From positions 48,371 through 112,370 of IMG/VR virus record IMGVR_UViG_3300042448_000816: a stretch of 64,000 nt of DNA; one strand, given 5' to 3'. Below the pieces are notes generated by a model that had not been told where the DNA came from, did not search any database, and saw only the letters and a list, made by a program, of their open reading frames with translations. Below, piece after piece: positions 35,665-44,365 of this stretch. The DNA comes from a virus. Every line of letters starts with the position of its first letter. Positions within the stretch are counted from its first letter, which is position 1. Position numbers and translations under genes: made by a program.

Positions 35665-36827
35665 TATGTTAGACCATTACCAGATATTACCCAAACATCT
35701 AGGCCTTGCTGTACAGCTGTAGCTATTCCCCAGGGAGCTAGGGTCCTGCTTCCAATAGCCCCAGTTCCAGCTAACCTTAATACTCCTGGACTTTCAACCT
35801 GAATAGTCATCTGATAGACAGGTATAAAAGTAATTGCTGTCCCAATATCAAAACTTAAGTTTTCAAAGCTTGGGATTGTAACTGTTCTGTTGGCTTCGCT
35901 TGTAACAAATTTTCCAGCATCAGCACGTTGAATCGTATATGGCCCAGTGTAGCCTCCAGTTTCATAGACTTTGGGAATACTCTTATACCCAATACCGCTT
36001 GCCCCGCCGTCATTAAGGCCAGCGGCTGGAGTTCCAGTGACTGTTCCAGTAAATGTTGGATTGTTTATTGGTGCCTTGGCTGCTAGGTCAGTAGTAAGAT
36101 TAGTTACTTGAGACTGACCAATTGTTCCCCAAGCAGTCGAATAGTCAGCACTTCCCGATTTAACCAAAACCTGACCATCAGTTCCTCCAACCGCAACACC
36201 AGATCCGTTTGCTCCAGTAGGCCCAGTGGGTCCAGTAACATTAGAGGCGGCACCAGTAGGTCCAGTAGGTCCAGTTGGACCGATTGGTCCAACAATCTGT
36301 CCTGCATCATCAAACGAAACACCATTCCACACGTACAAGTTTCCATCTGCATCAACGATATATGCATCGTTTACAGAGTTACCTACTGTGGGTAAGTTAC
36401 CTACAGTAGCGACAGATCCAGAAAAATGAATGTCTGTACCCTGCGGTCCTGTTGGTCCAGTAGGTCCAGTAGGTCCAGTAACAGTTGAAGCAGGGCCCGT
36501 GGCTCCTGTAGCTCCTGTTTGTCCTGTAGGCCCTGTTGGTCCGCCAGATGGTCCTGTCGCACCTGTAGCTCCTGTAGGACCAGTAGGTCCAACTAGGGAA
36601 AGTAGCCACTGAGTTTCAGTGCCAGTAAAGCCATTAATTTTTGCAACTTCATAAGCTGAGTCACTGCCAATTTGAGATAGGGAGTTCCATGCGGTGATTC
36701 CATCTCCAAGCTTTACGACGTTCTCATTATAAGAAAAGCCAATTTCTCCTAGAGCTAGAACTGGATTTGTTGTTTCCCATTGGGTTTTAGTTCCACGTCT
36801 TTGGAACATTCTATATAATGATGACAT
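35664..36827 (-). CDS. Collagen-like fibre protein with Mtd-like N-terminus
   Basis: 387 residues. Residues 1-55 ([36 protein letters not shown]) are the same short attachment module as in the collar fibre at 1560-2372. Residues about 80-130 and 180-205 are Gly-X-Thr collagen-like (GPTGPTG, GATGPSG). The two collagen segments flank a beta insert ([20 protein letters not shown]) that recurs in other fibres here. The last 100 residues form a beta domain ending in WVISGNG, related to the ends of 46631-47710 and 57146-57817. It has a leaderless-type start with TAAAAT six bases before the ATG. Confidence 0.8.
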   Translation of the reverse strand: MSSLYRMFQRRGTKTQWETTNPVLALGEIGFSYNENVVKLGDGITAWNSLSQIGSDSAYEVAKINGFTGTETQWLLSLVGPTGPTGATGATGPSGGPTGPTGQTGATGATGPASTVTGPTGPTGPTGPQGTDIHFSGSVATVGNLPTVGNSVNDAYIVDADGNLYVWNGVSFDDAGQIVGPIGPTGPTGPTGAASNVTGPTGPTGANGSGVAVGGTDGQVLVKSGSADYSTAWGTIGQSQVTNLTTDLAAKAPINNPTFTGTVTGTPAAGLNDGGASGIGYKSIPKVYETGGYTGPYTIQRADAGKFVTSEANRTVTIPSFENLSFDIGTAITFIPVYQMTIQVESPGVLRLAGTGAIGSRTLAPWGIATAVQQGLDVWVISGNGLT

Positions 36828-36833
36828 ATGTCT

Positions 36834-36839
36834 ATTTTA
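36834..36839 (-). promoter_or_regulatory. -10 box, leaderless start for a collagen-like fibre
   Basis: TAAAAT on the minus strand exactly six bases before the ATG at 36827, a one-base variant of the common TATAAT form. Confidence 0.45.
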
Positions 36840-36855
36840 TCATAATAAAAGAGTT

Positions 36856-37920
36856 TTATTCAGCAAACCTACCCTGCTTGTTATAAAACCCTAAGTTATT
36901 TTTTAGCCTAGTGTCATTTGGATTATGACTAATTGCTAGTACAACTTGATCAATTGCCTCTTGTGTTTTCCCCAAATTCCAGGCAGATATGGAGGCTAGG
37001 TCATGGGGCAAGTCTTTCCAAGCAAAGTCTTCACAAAGGTAGTCTAGAGGCTTTTCTTTTATCGACAGAGCCTTTAAAGATTGTTCATAGCATAAGCTCC
37101 AGTCTTTTGTAAGGTAAGCATGATTTGCAAGCTCTACCCTCGGTTCTCTTCTGTTCGGATCTTCTTCTATAGCTTTCAAAAGATACTCTTTTGCCTTTTC
37201 TGGATTACACTTAGCTAGATAACGATAAGAGGCTGCTCTTTCTGGGGCCCAGGTAGCTTTTGGCAATGATAGGTGACGCTGAAACTCTTTAGCAGCATCG
37301 TCAAACTTTTTATTTAAATAAAGCTCACGTGCATAATAATAAGCATTTCTGTCATCGTTTGGATCTTCTATTGTAGACAGCTTTAACAATGGAAGGTATT
37401 GTCCACGTGATTTTGTAGAGTCTGGGTAATGATGAATTTCTATATTATACCACCCCTGTTTTTCCTGTAATCTATCTGCAGCTATAATTTCATGAACTGG
37501 ATGCTTCCAACGATATCCGTTACGAGCGTGTATTTTGTCTGCACCGTATTGTAATCCTGGTGTACCGTCGGCATTCCAAGACCAAGTATATTTATATCTA
37601 GGACGAGTCACCCTGTCTGTTAAGGCTTGTTCTAATTCTTTACGCCAGCCAGGAAGAATAACCTCATCCATATCAAGAGCAATGCAGTAGTCAATATCTG
37701 AGGGTATAACTGAAAGAGACGCATTACGAGCATCATCAAATCTCCATGGATTAATAGATATCTTTATAACATTTATGCCAAGAGCTTCTGCTTTAGCTAC
37801 CGTTAAATCTGTAGATCCTGTGTCTGCAATTAATAGGTAGTCAGCTTCTTTTGCTGACTCATACCACTTTTCTACAAACTGCTCTTCATTCAAAGCAATG
37901 GTGTATATTGCGACTTTCAT
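36856..37920 (-). CDS. GT2-family glycosyltransferase with TPR tail
   Basis: 354 residues. Residues 1-110 are a GT-A fold: MKVAIYTIALNEEQFVEKWY, ADTGSTDLT and the metal-binding DMDE (LDMDEVILPGW) near residue 103. The C-terminal half has helical repeats (YYYARELYLNKKFDDAAKEF, YLAKCNPEKAKEYLLKAIEE) like TPR arrays that hold protein substrates. Similar GT2-TPR proteins occur in phages and may glycosylate proteins. A GGAGG site precedes the ATG. It is the last gene of the sugar cassette in transcription order. Confidence 0.8.
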   Translation of the reverse strand: MKVAIYTIALNEEQFVEKWYESAKEADYLLIADTGSTDLTVAKAEALGINVIKISINPWRFDDARNASLSVIPSDIDYCIALDMDEVILPGWRKELEQALTDRVTRPRYKYTWSWNADGTPGLQYGADKIHARNGYRWKHPVHEIIAADRLQEKQGWYNIEIHHYPDSTKSRGQYLPLLKLSTIEDPNDDRNAYYYARELYLNKKFDDAAKEFQRHLSLPKATWAPERAASYRYLAKCNPEKAKEYLLKAIEEDPNRREPRVELANHAYLTKDWSLCYEQSLKALSIKEKPLDYLCEDFAWKDLPHDLASISAWNLGKTQEAIDQVVLAISHNPNDTRLKNNLGFYNKQGRFAE

Positions 37921-37938
37921 TCTACCTCCGCTTGGCCA

Positions 37939-38934
37939 TTATAGCATCTTTGATACTTTTTTAAGATCTCTTAGAAAGCTTTCTTTGCTTCTATCAACGT
38001 TTGGAACAGCTATGTATATATGGTTTTTAAGCACTGAGAATGTTTTATAGAAATTATGAATCTCCCACTCATCTCCACCATCATGACCGCAGGTTCCAAA
38101 TTTTATTGGACAAACAATTTCAATCAGGGTTTGTCCTGGTTTCATAAACATTGAGCTTGTTAGGCCTGACCCAGCATACCCAGCAAAAACACTAACTTGG
38201 TCAAAAAACTCTATTTGTTTTTTAAGACTACCAAAAGACTCCCCATTAACAACTTCAAAACCTATTGACCTAAAAAATTCTTCTGCATCATCTTCATAGA
38301 TGTGCCTGTGATCTGCATTATCTTTGTAAACATCTTTTTTTCTAGATAAAAAAACCTTTTTATTTGGCACAGTGTCGTCTGACAGATTAGCAAAACTTTT
38401 TGCACTGTCGTATATAAAGTCTAAAGAAATTGCAGCATCTTGTTGTTGAATTTTTGTAGAGTTGTTTACTCTGAGATAGCTGTTGCTTGGGGGATTTCCA
38501 GTGTCGCTTTGATTTACCACTATCCAAGAAATTTCAATTCTATCTTTAAACTGGCTCATACAATGCTCAAAGAATGTATAAAACTCTCTTACAGTTTCTT
38601 GATCTTTATCTAGCTCAACCAAAACAAGCTCTACTTTTTTAATGTTGGATTTAATGCAGTTTTCTAAAAAAACAAAAAGTGTTCCAATAAAATCAGGAAA
38701 GTAATGAAAGTAACTATTAGGAATTTGAATCAATCCTTTAAAGTTTTCATTTAGTATTTCTTTAATTGGTGCATTTTCTTTTAAATAATTTTGTGATGAT
38801 TCAACAAAATAAGAGTTTACAACCGTTTTTTCTTTTTTAAAGTTATGCTCTGAAAATAAAATCTTTTCATTTAAATGAACGGCAAAATCTTTTTTGTCGT
38901 GAATGTGAAAGAAGTCATATTGATTACTTGTCAT
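37939..38934 (-). CDS. GT61-like glycosyltransferase (copy 1)
   Basis: 331 residues. The C-terminal part has the DUF563/GT61 hallmark: KKVFLSRKKDVYKDNADHRH, then FDQVSVFAGYAGSGLTSSMF, then MKPGQTLIEIVCP. The corresponding enzymes include EOGT-like sugar transferases. Strong paralogue of the products at 39602-40489 and 41916-43004. No Shine-Dalgarno is clear. Donor and acceptor are unknown. Confidence 0.75.
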   Translation of the reverse strand: MTSNQYDFFHIHDKKDFAVHLNEKILFSEHNFKKEKTVVNSYFVESSQNYLKENAPIKEILNENFKGLIQIPNSYFHYFPDFIGTLFVFLENCIKSNIKKVELVLVELDKDQETVREFYTFFEHCMSQFKDRIEISWIVVNQSDTGNPPSNSYLRVNNSTKIQQQDAAISLDFIYDSAKSFANLSDDTVPNKKVFLSRKKDVYKDNADHRHIYEDDAEEFFRSIGFEVVNGESFGSLKKQIEFFDQVSVFAGYAGSGLTSSMFMKPGQTLIEIVCPIKFGTCGHDGGDEWEIHNFYKTFSVLKNHIYIAVPNVDRSKESFLRDLKKVSKML

Positions 38935-38958
38935 GTTGGTCTAACTAACTTTTGCTTT

Positions 38959-39114
38959 TTAAGAAAAGCTTGCTCCTTTGTGCTCTGGTCCAAATTTAAT
39001 TAAGCATACGTTACAGGTTTTAGACTTAAACTTTGTTACTGGGCATTGTGCCACAGTGAGCTCGTGTCCTTTTAGTTGGCATATTGCGGATTTTATCATT
39101 TTGATAATTCTCAT
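38959..39114 (-). CDS. 51-aa Cys-containing small protein
   Basis: A short ORF in the gap between two sugar genes. The start MRIIKMIKSAICQLKGHE is followed by a Cys-x11-Cys and CNVC, so four Cys (AICQ, AQCP, TCNVC) could bind one metal. It has a perfect leaderless context: TATAAT, six bases, ATG. The promoter and the coding-like composition make it a credible gene; function unknown. Confidence 0.6.
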   Translation of the reverse strand: MRIIKMIKSAICQLKGHELTVAQCPVTKFKSKTCNVCLIKFGPEHKGASFS

Positions 39115-39120
39115 AATTAT

Positions 39121-39126
39121 ATTATA
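39121..39126 (-). promoter_or_regulatory. -10 box, leaderless start for the 51-aa gene
   Basis: TATAAT on the minus strand, six bases (ATAATT) before the ATG at 39114. Confidence 0.6.
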
Positions 39127-39153
39127 CCCCAAAAAAATCCAGGTGTCTATAGG

Positions 39154-39594
39154 CTAATCTGTTATAGTCTTTACGTAGTCGCTGCAAATGCCAAATACTG
39201 TGTCAAGATCTGGTAGTGGCTCTTGGTCTTTAAGAACAATGATAGACCTATCAGTAACAGGCTTTCCTGGATAAGTCCAAATTAAACCATTACTTGTTAG
39301 AGTGTAGCTATCCTCTTCGTGCCAAAAGTATTTAAAGTCTTCTTTTAAATTAACAAAGTATTCCAATGCTGCTAGATTTTTACAGTGAATCCAAAGGTTA
39401 TCTTTATATCTATTTAAAAAAGTTTTAGATGTTAAATATTGAGGCTTGTCATGTCCTAGCCAAAGCTTGTTATCTATTAAGCGAATATCAACCTCTACGT
39501 CAAATCCTGCATAGATTGCTTCTTCAATATAAAATGGGTGATTTTCTTTTGGCGATGGTCCTTTGAGATTTCCCCTATGAGCTATTTTTAACAT
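39154..39594 (-). CDS. Short GDPD-like phosphodiesterase
   Basis: 146 residues. KIAHRGNLKG at the start, FDVEVDIR near residue 33 (the Glu-x-Asp metal site) and WLGHDKPQYL match the N-terminal half of glycerophosphodiester phosphodiesterases, including His-Arg and His-Asp residues. The family usually spans about 240 residues, so the barrel here is reduced. The last part (WTYPGKPVTDRSIIVLKD) fits shortened GDPD-like proteins found in sugar clusters. It could act on phosphodiester-linked glycans or be non-catalytic. Confidence 0.65.
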   Translation of the reverse strand: MLKIAHRGNLKGPSPKENHPFYIEEAIYAGFDVEVDIRLIDNKLWLGHDKPQYLTSKTFLNRYKDNLWIHCKNLAALEYFVNLKEDFKYFWHEEDSYTLTSNGLIWTYPGKPVTDRSIIVLKDQEPLPDLDTVFGICSDYVKTITD

Positions 39595-39601
39595 ATTTTA
39601 A

Positions 39602-40489
39602 CTAAAGTTCTATGTTATCAAGCTTGGCTTTGATTAGCTCTGCTTGTTTTTCTGAGTTTAAAACAGCAAGGTATGTGTGATTTTTTAAAAGTGCCATATA
39701 CTCATAGTGATCGTGGATGCCATAAATAATAGTTTTAGTTTCATCATCAGATATTGTATGGCCAACCATTACTTCTGTTAATATCTCAATAACTTTTTGA
39801 TTTTCTTGCATAAATATTAAACTTGTTAGCCCAGAACCACTTAACGCTACCAAAGTAGAGCAAGAATTAAAAAGCTCAAACTGTTCTTTAAAAGTAGTTA
39901 TATCTTCTGGATATACTATCTGGAATCCTTTTTCTATAAAGTAATTTTCTAAGATCTCTTCATCATCAACTCTTAAGTCAGGACTTGAATAGCTTTTTCT
40001 ACTAATATATATTTTTTTGTTTGGTGTTTCTGTAACTAGATTGTACTTACTTAAAAGATAATTATATAAAAGTGGAACGCCAGTCTCAAGGTCTGCACCA
40101 TTTATTGGAATAAAGTTTTTTGCATTTAGGTATGTAAATTCAGAATTGTCTACTTGTGTGTAGCTGATATTACGTTCTTGTAAAAGCTCTACCAGTAAAT
40201 TGTCAAAATTTTCTTCTCCAGGCCTTACATTGATATTGCACAAAACAAAGTGAAGGCTTTCATGGCTTACTTCTTCTAGCACCATAAGTGCTGGCATCAT
40301 AAGGTTTATAAGGAAATGGTGATAGTTTGACTTAGCGTCCATAATTACATATGTTTTATTATCTTCTAAAAAACTTATAAAGCTAAAACCTTCTGGAGAA
40401 TAGCCTGGCTCAAAATCACAAAATGATCCTAAAGTGTGTAGGTTTATATTGTGAATATCGTTTACTTTTTCTAATCTATCGCAAATCAT
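39602..40489 (-). CDS. GT61-like glycosyltransferase (copy 2)
   Basis: 295 residues. Motifs KKIYISRKSYSSPDLRVDDE, FNSCSTLVALSGSGLTSLIF and MQENQKVIEILTEV match the GT61-like set in copy 1 and copy 3. A lone TATAAT about 62 bases before the ATG suggests its own transcript start. An AGGAAGG is present but 17 bases from the ATG, so the start is less certain than for its neighbours. Confidence 0.75.
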   Translation of the reverse strand: MICDRLEKVNDIHNINLHTLGSFCDFEPGYSPEGFSFISFLEDNKTYVIMDAKSNYHHFLINLMMPALMVLEEVSHESLHFVLCNINVRPGEENFDNLLVELLQERNISYTQVDNSEFTYLNAKNFIPINGADLETGVPLLYNYLLSKYNLVTETPNKKIYISRKSYSSPDLRVDDEEILENYFIEKGFQIVYPEDITTFKEQFELFNSCSTLVALSGSGLTSLIFMQENQKVIEILTEVMVGHTISDDETKTIIYGIHDHYEYMALLKNHTYLAVLNSEKQAELIKAKLDNIEL

Positions 40490-40550
40490 CGTGTTTTCGC
40501 TAGCTTACCTTCCTGCAAAAATAAAAGGCTATCGTGCCACTTCTAGTTTA

Positions 40551-40556
40551 ATTATA
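40551..40556 (-). promoter_or_regulatory. Candidate -10 box within the sugar cassette
   Basis: TATAAT on the minus strand in the 84-base gap between the HAD-nucleotidyltransferase gene and GT61 copy 2. It would give a leader of about 55 bases. Confidence 0.4.
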
Positions 40557-40573
40557 CCAGTATTTTCTTGCTT

Positions 40574-41923
40574 TTACGAGATATTGTTAGCTGCTTGTGT
40601 CAAGAATTTTTCTAAATCTTCTGGAGTTCCTAAGCCATACATGGTATCTACAAACATTGGTAAAATTCTTTTATTATCTTGAATTGCTTCGTTGTACACT
40701 GGACAGATATAGAATTCATTATTTACCCTGATATTTTTATCAATCATCTGCTCTGCATATTTTACGTAGTCGGAGCCCTTTGCCCAACCATATATCCCAG
40801 TACTTGCATTATTGCTTATAACCACCTTTTCTGCAACTCCAATAATCCTATTGTTTTGAATTTTTGCATAAGACCACTTATTTTCATTAGCTAAAAACAG
40901 GGCCATGTTTCCGTCACAACCTAGTTCAAGTAGCTGGGACATAAACTCTGAGCTATCCCAATCTAAAATTTGATCGGAGTTTGCGATGATTAATGGTTTA
41001 GAATTATCAATATGTTCTTTTGCAAGAAGTGCCGTTCTTGCTGCACCATCTGTTACTCCATCTATCTGAATAATTTTACAACCAGGAACAAGTTTTGTGA
41101 GAGCAAGCTCAAGACTGTACTTTTCATAATGCTCAGCTTGAACAATAAAAATATATTTTCCAGGAATACCGATGTTTTCAACTACTCTTTGAATCATTGG
41201 TTTGCCATCAACATCAATTAGTGGTTTGGGGTCTTTATATCCAGCATTAAAAAATCTAGAGCCGTTTCCTGCCATTGGTATTAATATATTTGGAAAACTA
41301 TTAGGGGTTAAAAACTCTATTGCTTTAGATATATAAGATAGCGAAATATCTTTTCTTTCTGTTACTGGAAACAGTTTTGCCAAAGACGCTTTAGCTGCTG
41401 CTAGGCCTATTTCGCTGTCTTCAAAGATTATGGTTGTTTCTGCAGAAGATCCTAGCAAAGACATCATTATTTTATAAATTTCTGGATTTGGCTTTGGATT
41501 AGACACATCTTCGTTGCTAAGAGCGTAATCTATAAATTCATAAACCCCCAAACTTTTTAAAGATCCAACAACCGTTTCTCTTATGGCATTACTTGCAACA
41601 CCGATTTTAATATTAAACGATTTTATAAGTTTAAAAATGTTTATCAGGTCTTCATCTTTTTCAAATACCTGAAACATTTTTGATGAGTAAATTTGCTTCT
41701 TTTCCCAAATAACATTATGAAGCTCTTTCGGTAACCCCTTAGAGTATGAAAGAATATCTAGTTTTGCTTTTGTGCTAAGGCCCTCATAGGTCAAAGCCTG
41801 TTCTTCTTTAGATATTGCATATGAGCTATCTATTTCAGATAGAGCAAGATTCAGGGCATCAAAGTGAATCTCTTTACTATCTATCAGCACCCCATCTAAG
41901 TCAAAAATAAAAGCATTATTCAT
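40574..41923 (-). CDS. HAD phosphatase fused to sugar nucleotidyltransferase
   Basis: 449 residues from ATG at 41923 (MNNAFIFDLDGV). Residues 1-210 are a HAD hydrolase: FDLDGVLID, VASNA and IFEDSEIGLAAAKAS. Residues about 225-440 are a nucleotidyltransferase: NILIPMAGNGSRF, YKDPKPLIDVDGKP, and ANSDQILDWD with the metal Asp. Such fusions make activated sugars (phosphosugar dephosphorylation plus NDP-sugar formation) in capsule-type loci. It overlaps the GT61 copy 3 stop by eight bases. Confidence 0.85.
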   Translation of the reverse strand: MNNAFIFDLDGVLIDSKEIHFDALNLALSEIDSSYAISKEEQALTYEGLSTKAKLDILSYSKGLPKELHNVIWEKKQIYSSKMFQVFEKDEDLINIFKLIKSFNIKIGVASNAIRETVVGSLKSLGVYEFIDYALSNEDVSNPKPNPEIYKIMMSLLGSSAETTIIFEDSEIGLAAAKASLAKLFPVTERKDISLSYISKAIEFLTPNSFPNILIPMAGNGSRFFNAGYKDPKPLIDVDGKPMIQRVVENIGIPGKYIFIVQAEHYEKYSLELALTKLVPGCKIIQIDGVTDGAARTALLAKEHIDNSKPLIIANSDQILDWDSSEFMSQLLELGCDGNMALFLANENKWSYAKIQNNRIIGVAEKVVISNNASTGIYGWAKGSDYVKYAEQMIDKNIRVNNEFYICPVYNEAIQDNKRILPMFVDTMYGLGTPEDLEKFLTQAANNIS

Positions 41924-43004
41924 CTGACCTGTCCAAAAAAGTTTTAATTCTATGGTCTTTTTCAATTTTGTCTTTCAAAACCTCAAAGCTTCTTTCATTA
42001 TTATGAATTCCAAAATAGGTGTGATCTTTGTAAAATGCTAAATTTTTGTAAAAGTTATGAAGCTCTTGTGTGTAATAGGGATCTGTTATATCTTTTGCAC
42101 GTCCAGGAACCCCAACTGGAACTACTAATGGCGTAATAATTTCAATAAGTGTTTGTCCTGATTGCATAAAAGCCGCATTGGCCAAACCAGATCCAGTTAT
42201 TGACGCTAAAACTTTTGTTTCATAAAAAAGATCTAGCTGTTCTTGAAAAGATCCAAGCTCTTCTGTTTTTACAATTTCGTAACCCATGGACTCAAATAGA
42301 CTGTCTAGTTTTTCGTGGTCATCCATTCTATCGTCGTTAGAATGAGACAGTGTTGGTGCATTATAGTCTCTTCCAGCTGTTAAAGCTCTACTAATAAAAA
42401 CTTTTCTAGTAGGCTTGGCTTTTGGGTTAGAAAGTCGCATCTTAAAAAAATCATAAACTAGGCTTGCTTTTCTAATTGACTCAAGCTCGTATCCTACTAT
42501 CCTAAAATTATTTATATAAATAATGTCGTACTTCTTTAAATTAACAATCCTATATTTTATTTTTTTCATTTTTAGGGTTTCTAAAAAATACAAAAACACA
42601 TTGTGATATAGAAATCCTTTAGAGGGATCTGTTTTAAGAGATTCTTGCGTTTCACTAACATCAATAACTAGTTCGTGTTTTGGATATGACTCTAGTGCAT
42701 AGATAACTTCCGACATGTTGTCTAACAATGAGTGATAAAAACTATTTACCATGGATACAACTAGCTTATTTTTATTGCTTAAGATATTTAAAGTTTTTTT
42801 GGAGCTTGAGTCTATATACCCAGGAATCATGTTTACGTCTGGCAAAAAATAAAAAAGATCATCGCTTGTTTCAGCAACGATGTTTCTTACTGTATAGACT
42901 CCTTCATAATAATCTAGCCTGTCATACTGCTCCATATCGGACATCTCTATGGTTTTAACAATATTATTTCTTTTTCTTAAGAAAAAACTGAAAGGGTATT
43001 TCAT
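41916..43004 (-). CDS. GT61-like glycosyltransferase (copy 3)
   Basis: 362 residues. Motifs RKVFISRALTAGRDYN, FYETKVLASITGSGLANAAF and MQSGQTLIEIITPLV place it with the other two GT61-like copies. ATG at 43004 is one base after the stop of the small upstream gene. It has an N-terminal domain of about 180 residues shared loosely with copy 1 (VVSMVNSFYHSLLDNMSEV). Confidence 0.75.
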   Translation of the reverse strand: MKYPFSFFLRKRNNIVKTIEMSDMEQYDRLDYYEGVYTVRNIVAETSDDLFYFLPDVNMIPGYIDSSSKKTLNILSNKNKLVVSMVNSFYHSLLDNMSEVIYALESYPKHELVIDVSETQESLKTDPSKGFLYHNVFLYFLETLKMKKIKYRIVNLKKYDIIYINNFRIVGYELESIRKASLVYDFFKMRLSNPKAKPTRKVFISRALTAGRDYNAPTLSHSNDDRMDDHEKLDSLFESMGYEIVKTEELGSFQEQLDLFYETKVLASITGSGLANAAFMQSGQTLIEIITPLVVPVGVPGRAKDITDPYYTQELHNFYKNLAFYKDHTYFGIHNNERSFEVLKDKIEKDHRIKTFLDRSDE

Positions 43005-43005
43005 T

Positions 43006-43347
43006 TTAATCAATATTTTCTTTAAGCAATCTGGTCAGGGTTTCTATAAATTCCTGACTTCCTAAACAAAATGGTATACCTTTTGTTTTCCAAAAAACGT
43101 TAATTTTGTTGCCGACGCAAAAGGACAAGAACCAAGACAAAAACTCTGAATCAAATTGTGTATCGTCCATTTCGTTTGCTTGTAAATATCCAAAACCATC
43201 TGCGTCTTCTAGAGAAATAAAGGCTTTGATTAGCGAAGGTTTAAAGTGTTCTGGGACAGCCTGATCTATTTGCCAAAAACAAAAGGTTTTTGGTCCTAGC
43301 TTGCATTCTGGACATTCTCCACAAATTCTTTTTTTCTTTTTTGCCAT
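43006..43347 (-). CDS. Small protein with CxxC motif in the sugar region, unknown
   Basis: 113 residues from ATG at 43347 (MAKKKKRICGECPECKLG), in a TAATG junction. A basic start and four Cys within 20 residues (CGEC, CKLG, CFWQ) suggest a metal site, followed by an aromatic-rich helix (FLSWFLSFCVGNKINVFW). No family recognised. Confidence 0.5.
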   Translation of the reverse strand: MAKKKKRICGECPECKLGPKTFCFWQIDQAVPEHFKPSLIKAFISLEDADGFGYLQANEMDDTQFDSEFLSWFLSFCVGNKINVFWKTKGIPFCLGSQEFIETLTRLLKENID

Positions 43348-44000
43348 TAAGAATACTTCTTTCTTGTCCAAAAATGTTTCTTGTAATAGTTAAATGGAGG
43401 ATTGTGCATTGTATGCGTAAAAGATGGACGTTGATAGTTTAAAGAATCTTCTACACTTGAGGACCAGTCTTCTCTTTTAACTGGTATGGCTTGAGCAATT
43501 GGTGTTCCTGCTGGGATAATGCCAACAAAGTCTTTCTTAATTAAAAATGGAAAGTTTACCTCAAGTGGAAAATTGTCAGTATCTACAAGTCCAGAAAAAC
43601 TGTAAAATGGCAAATCAATTCTGTTTATTGGGTGAACAAATAGTGTGCTGTAGCCCTTTGGTGTTTTTAGCACAAAAGAATTTATCCATTTATAAACAGT
43701 ATTGTGATACTCTGGGGTAATTTTTAAATTAGCTATTTGAGGGTCTGCGTGTGATTCAATAACGTGGCTTATGGCTATATCCTGAGCAACCCCTCTGTTA
43801 AAAAATACATCTGCGGCAAGCGTAAGTGTGTATCCTGCGGTCATGGAGTCAAGAAGTGGAACACATTTTTTTAAAGTTTCCATTCCTTCTACAAATGGCT
43901 TAGATGTTCTATACCATTCTGGAATAGCCTTGTACGCTGGAACTGGATGTGGGATGTTTAAGTCTGGATGAACTGACCTAAAGCTAATCTTCTTTTTCAT
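43347..44000 (-). CDS. Unknown protein, paralogue of the 44366 product (copy A)
   Basis: 217 residues. Conserved with the 44366-45055 protein: PAYKAIPEWYRTSKPF vs PAKKFLPKWYKDSETV; LKKCVPLLDSMTAGY vs LKRCIPFLDSMISGY; then GIIPAGTPIAQAIPVKR vs GMVPAGTPFAQLLPIKR. The family resembles proteins I have seen in aquatic phages and cyanophages, possibly a DUF6065-like group; from memory only. AAAGGTG precedes the ATG, which overlaps the upstream gene by 17 bases. Function not known. Confidence 0.6.
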   Translation of the reverse strand: MKKKISFRSVHPDLNIPHPVPAYKAIPEWYRTSKPFVEGMETLKKCVPLLDSMTAGYTLTLAADVFFNRGVAQDIAISHVIESHADPQIANLKITPEYHNTVYKWINSFVLKTPKGYSTLFVHPINRIDLPFYSFSGLVDTDNFPLEVNFPFLIKKDFVGIIPAGTPIAQAIPVKREDWSSSVEDSLNYQRPSFTHTMHNPPFNYYKKHFWTRKKYS

Positions 44001-44364
44001 TTTGCACCTTTGGATAAAACTTTCTTTTATTGTACCACATACCCTTTTTTACAAGTTGAGCTTTTGGATCATACGGTACTAGCTTTACGTTTTTGCTTAA
44101 AATTTGATCTGCAGTTTCTTTATTAATCCTAATTAGCTCAAGGACAATACCTTCTTTATTAATTAAGGCTATGTATTGCAATGGTAAACCTTTTAATCTA
44201 TCGTCCTCTAGAGTCCAGGTGGCTCCTTCTGGAATTACTGGCTCCTTGCCTCTTTGCAAGTTAAACAACTTTACTCTTAAAATTTCTAACAAAAAACTTT
44301 TAATGGTTGGCCTATGCTCATTTAAAAGATTTTCATAAATTTCTTTTTTAGTTTTTTTTCTCAT
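43984..44364 (-). CDS. Unknown small protein between the two paralogues
   Basis: 126 residues. A very basic N-terminus (MRKKTKKEIYENLLNE) is followed by GLPLQYIALINKEGIVLELI and a helical end. It is sandwiched between the two paralogous genes and overlaps one. The genes of this triplet may act together. No family recognised. Confidence 0.55.
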   Translation of the reverse strand: MRKKTKKEIYENLLNEHRPTIKSFLLEILRVKLFNLQRGKEPVIPEGATWTLEDDRLKGLPLQYIALINKEGIVLELIRINKETADQILSKNVKLVPYDPKAQLVKKGMWYNKRKFYPKVQNEKED

Positions 44365-44365
44365 T

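Noticed and set aside
36226-36612. Several ORFs on both strands inside a collagen-like gene
   Set aside because: All come from the repeated Gly-Pro-Thr codons read in other frames.
41924-41965. Extended start for the HAD-nucleotidyltransferase fusion
   Set aside because: It would lengthen the overlap with GT61 copy 3; the HAD domain begins right at the inner ATG.
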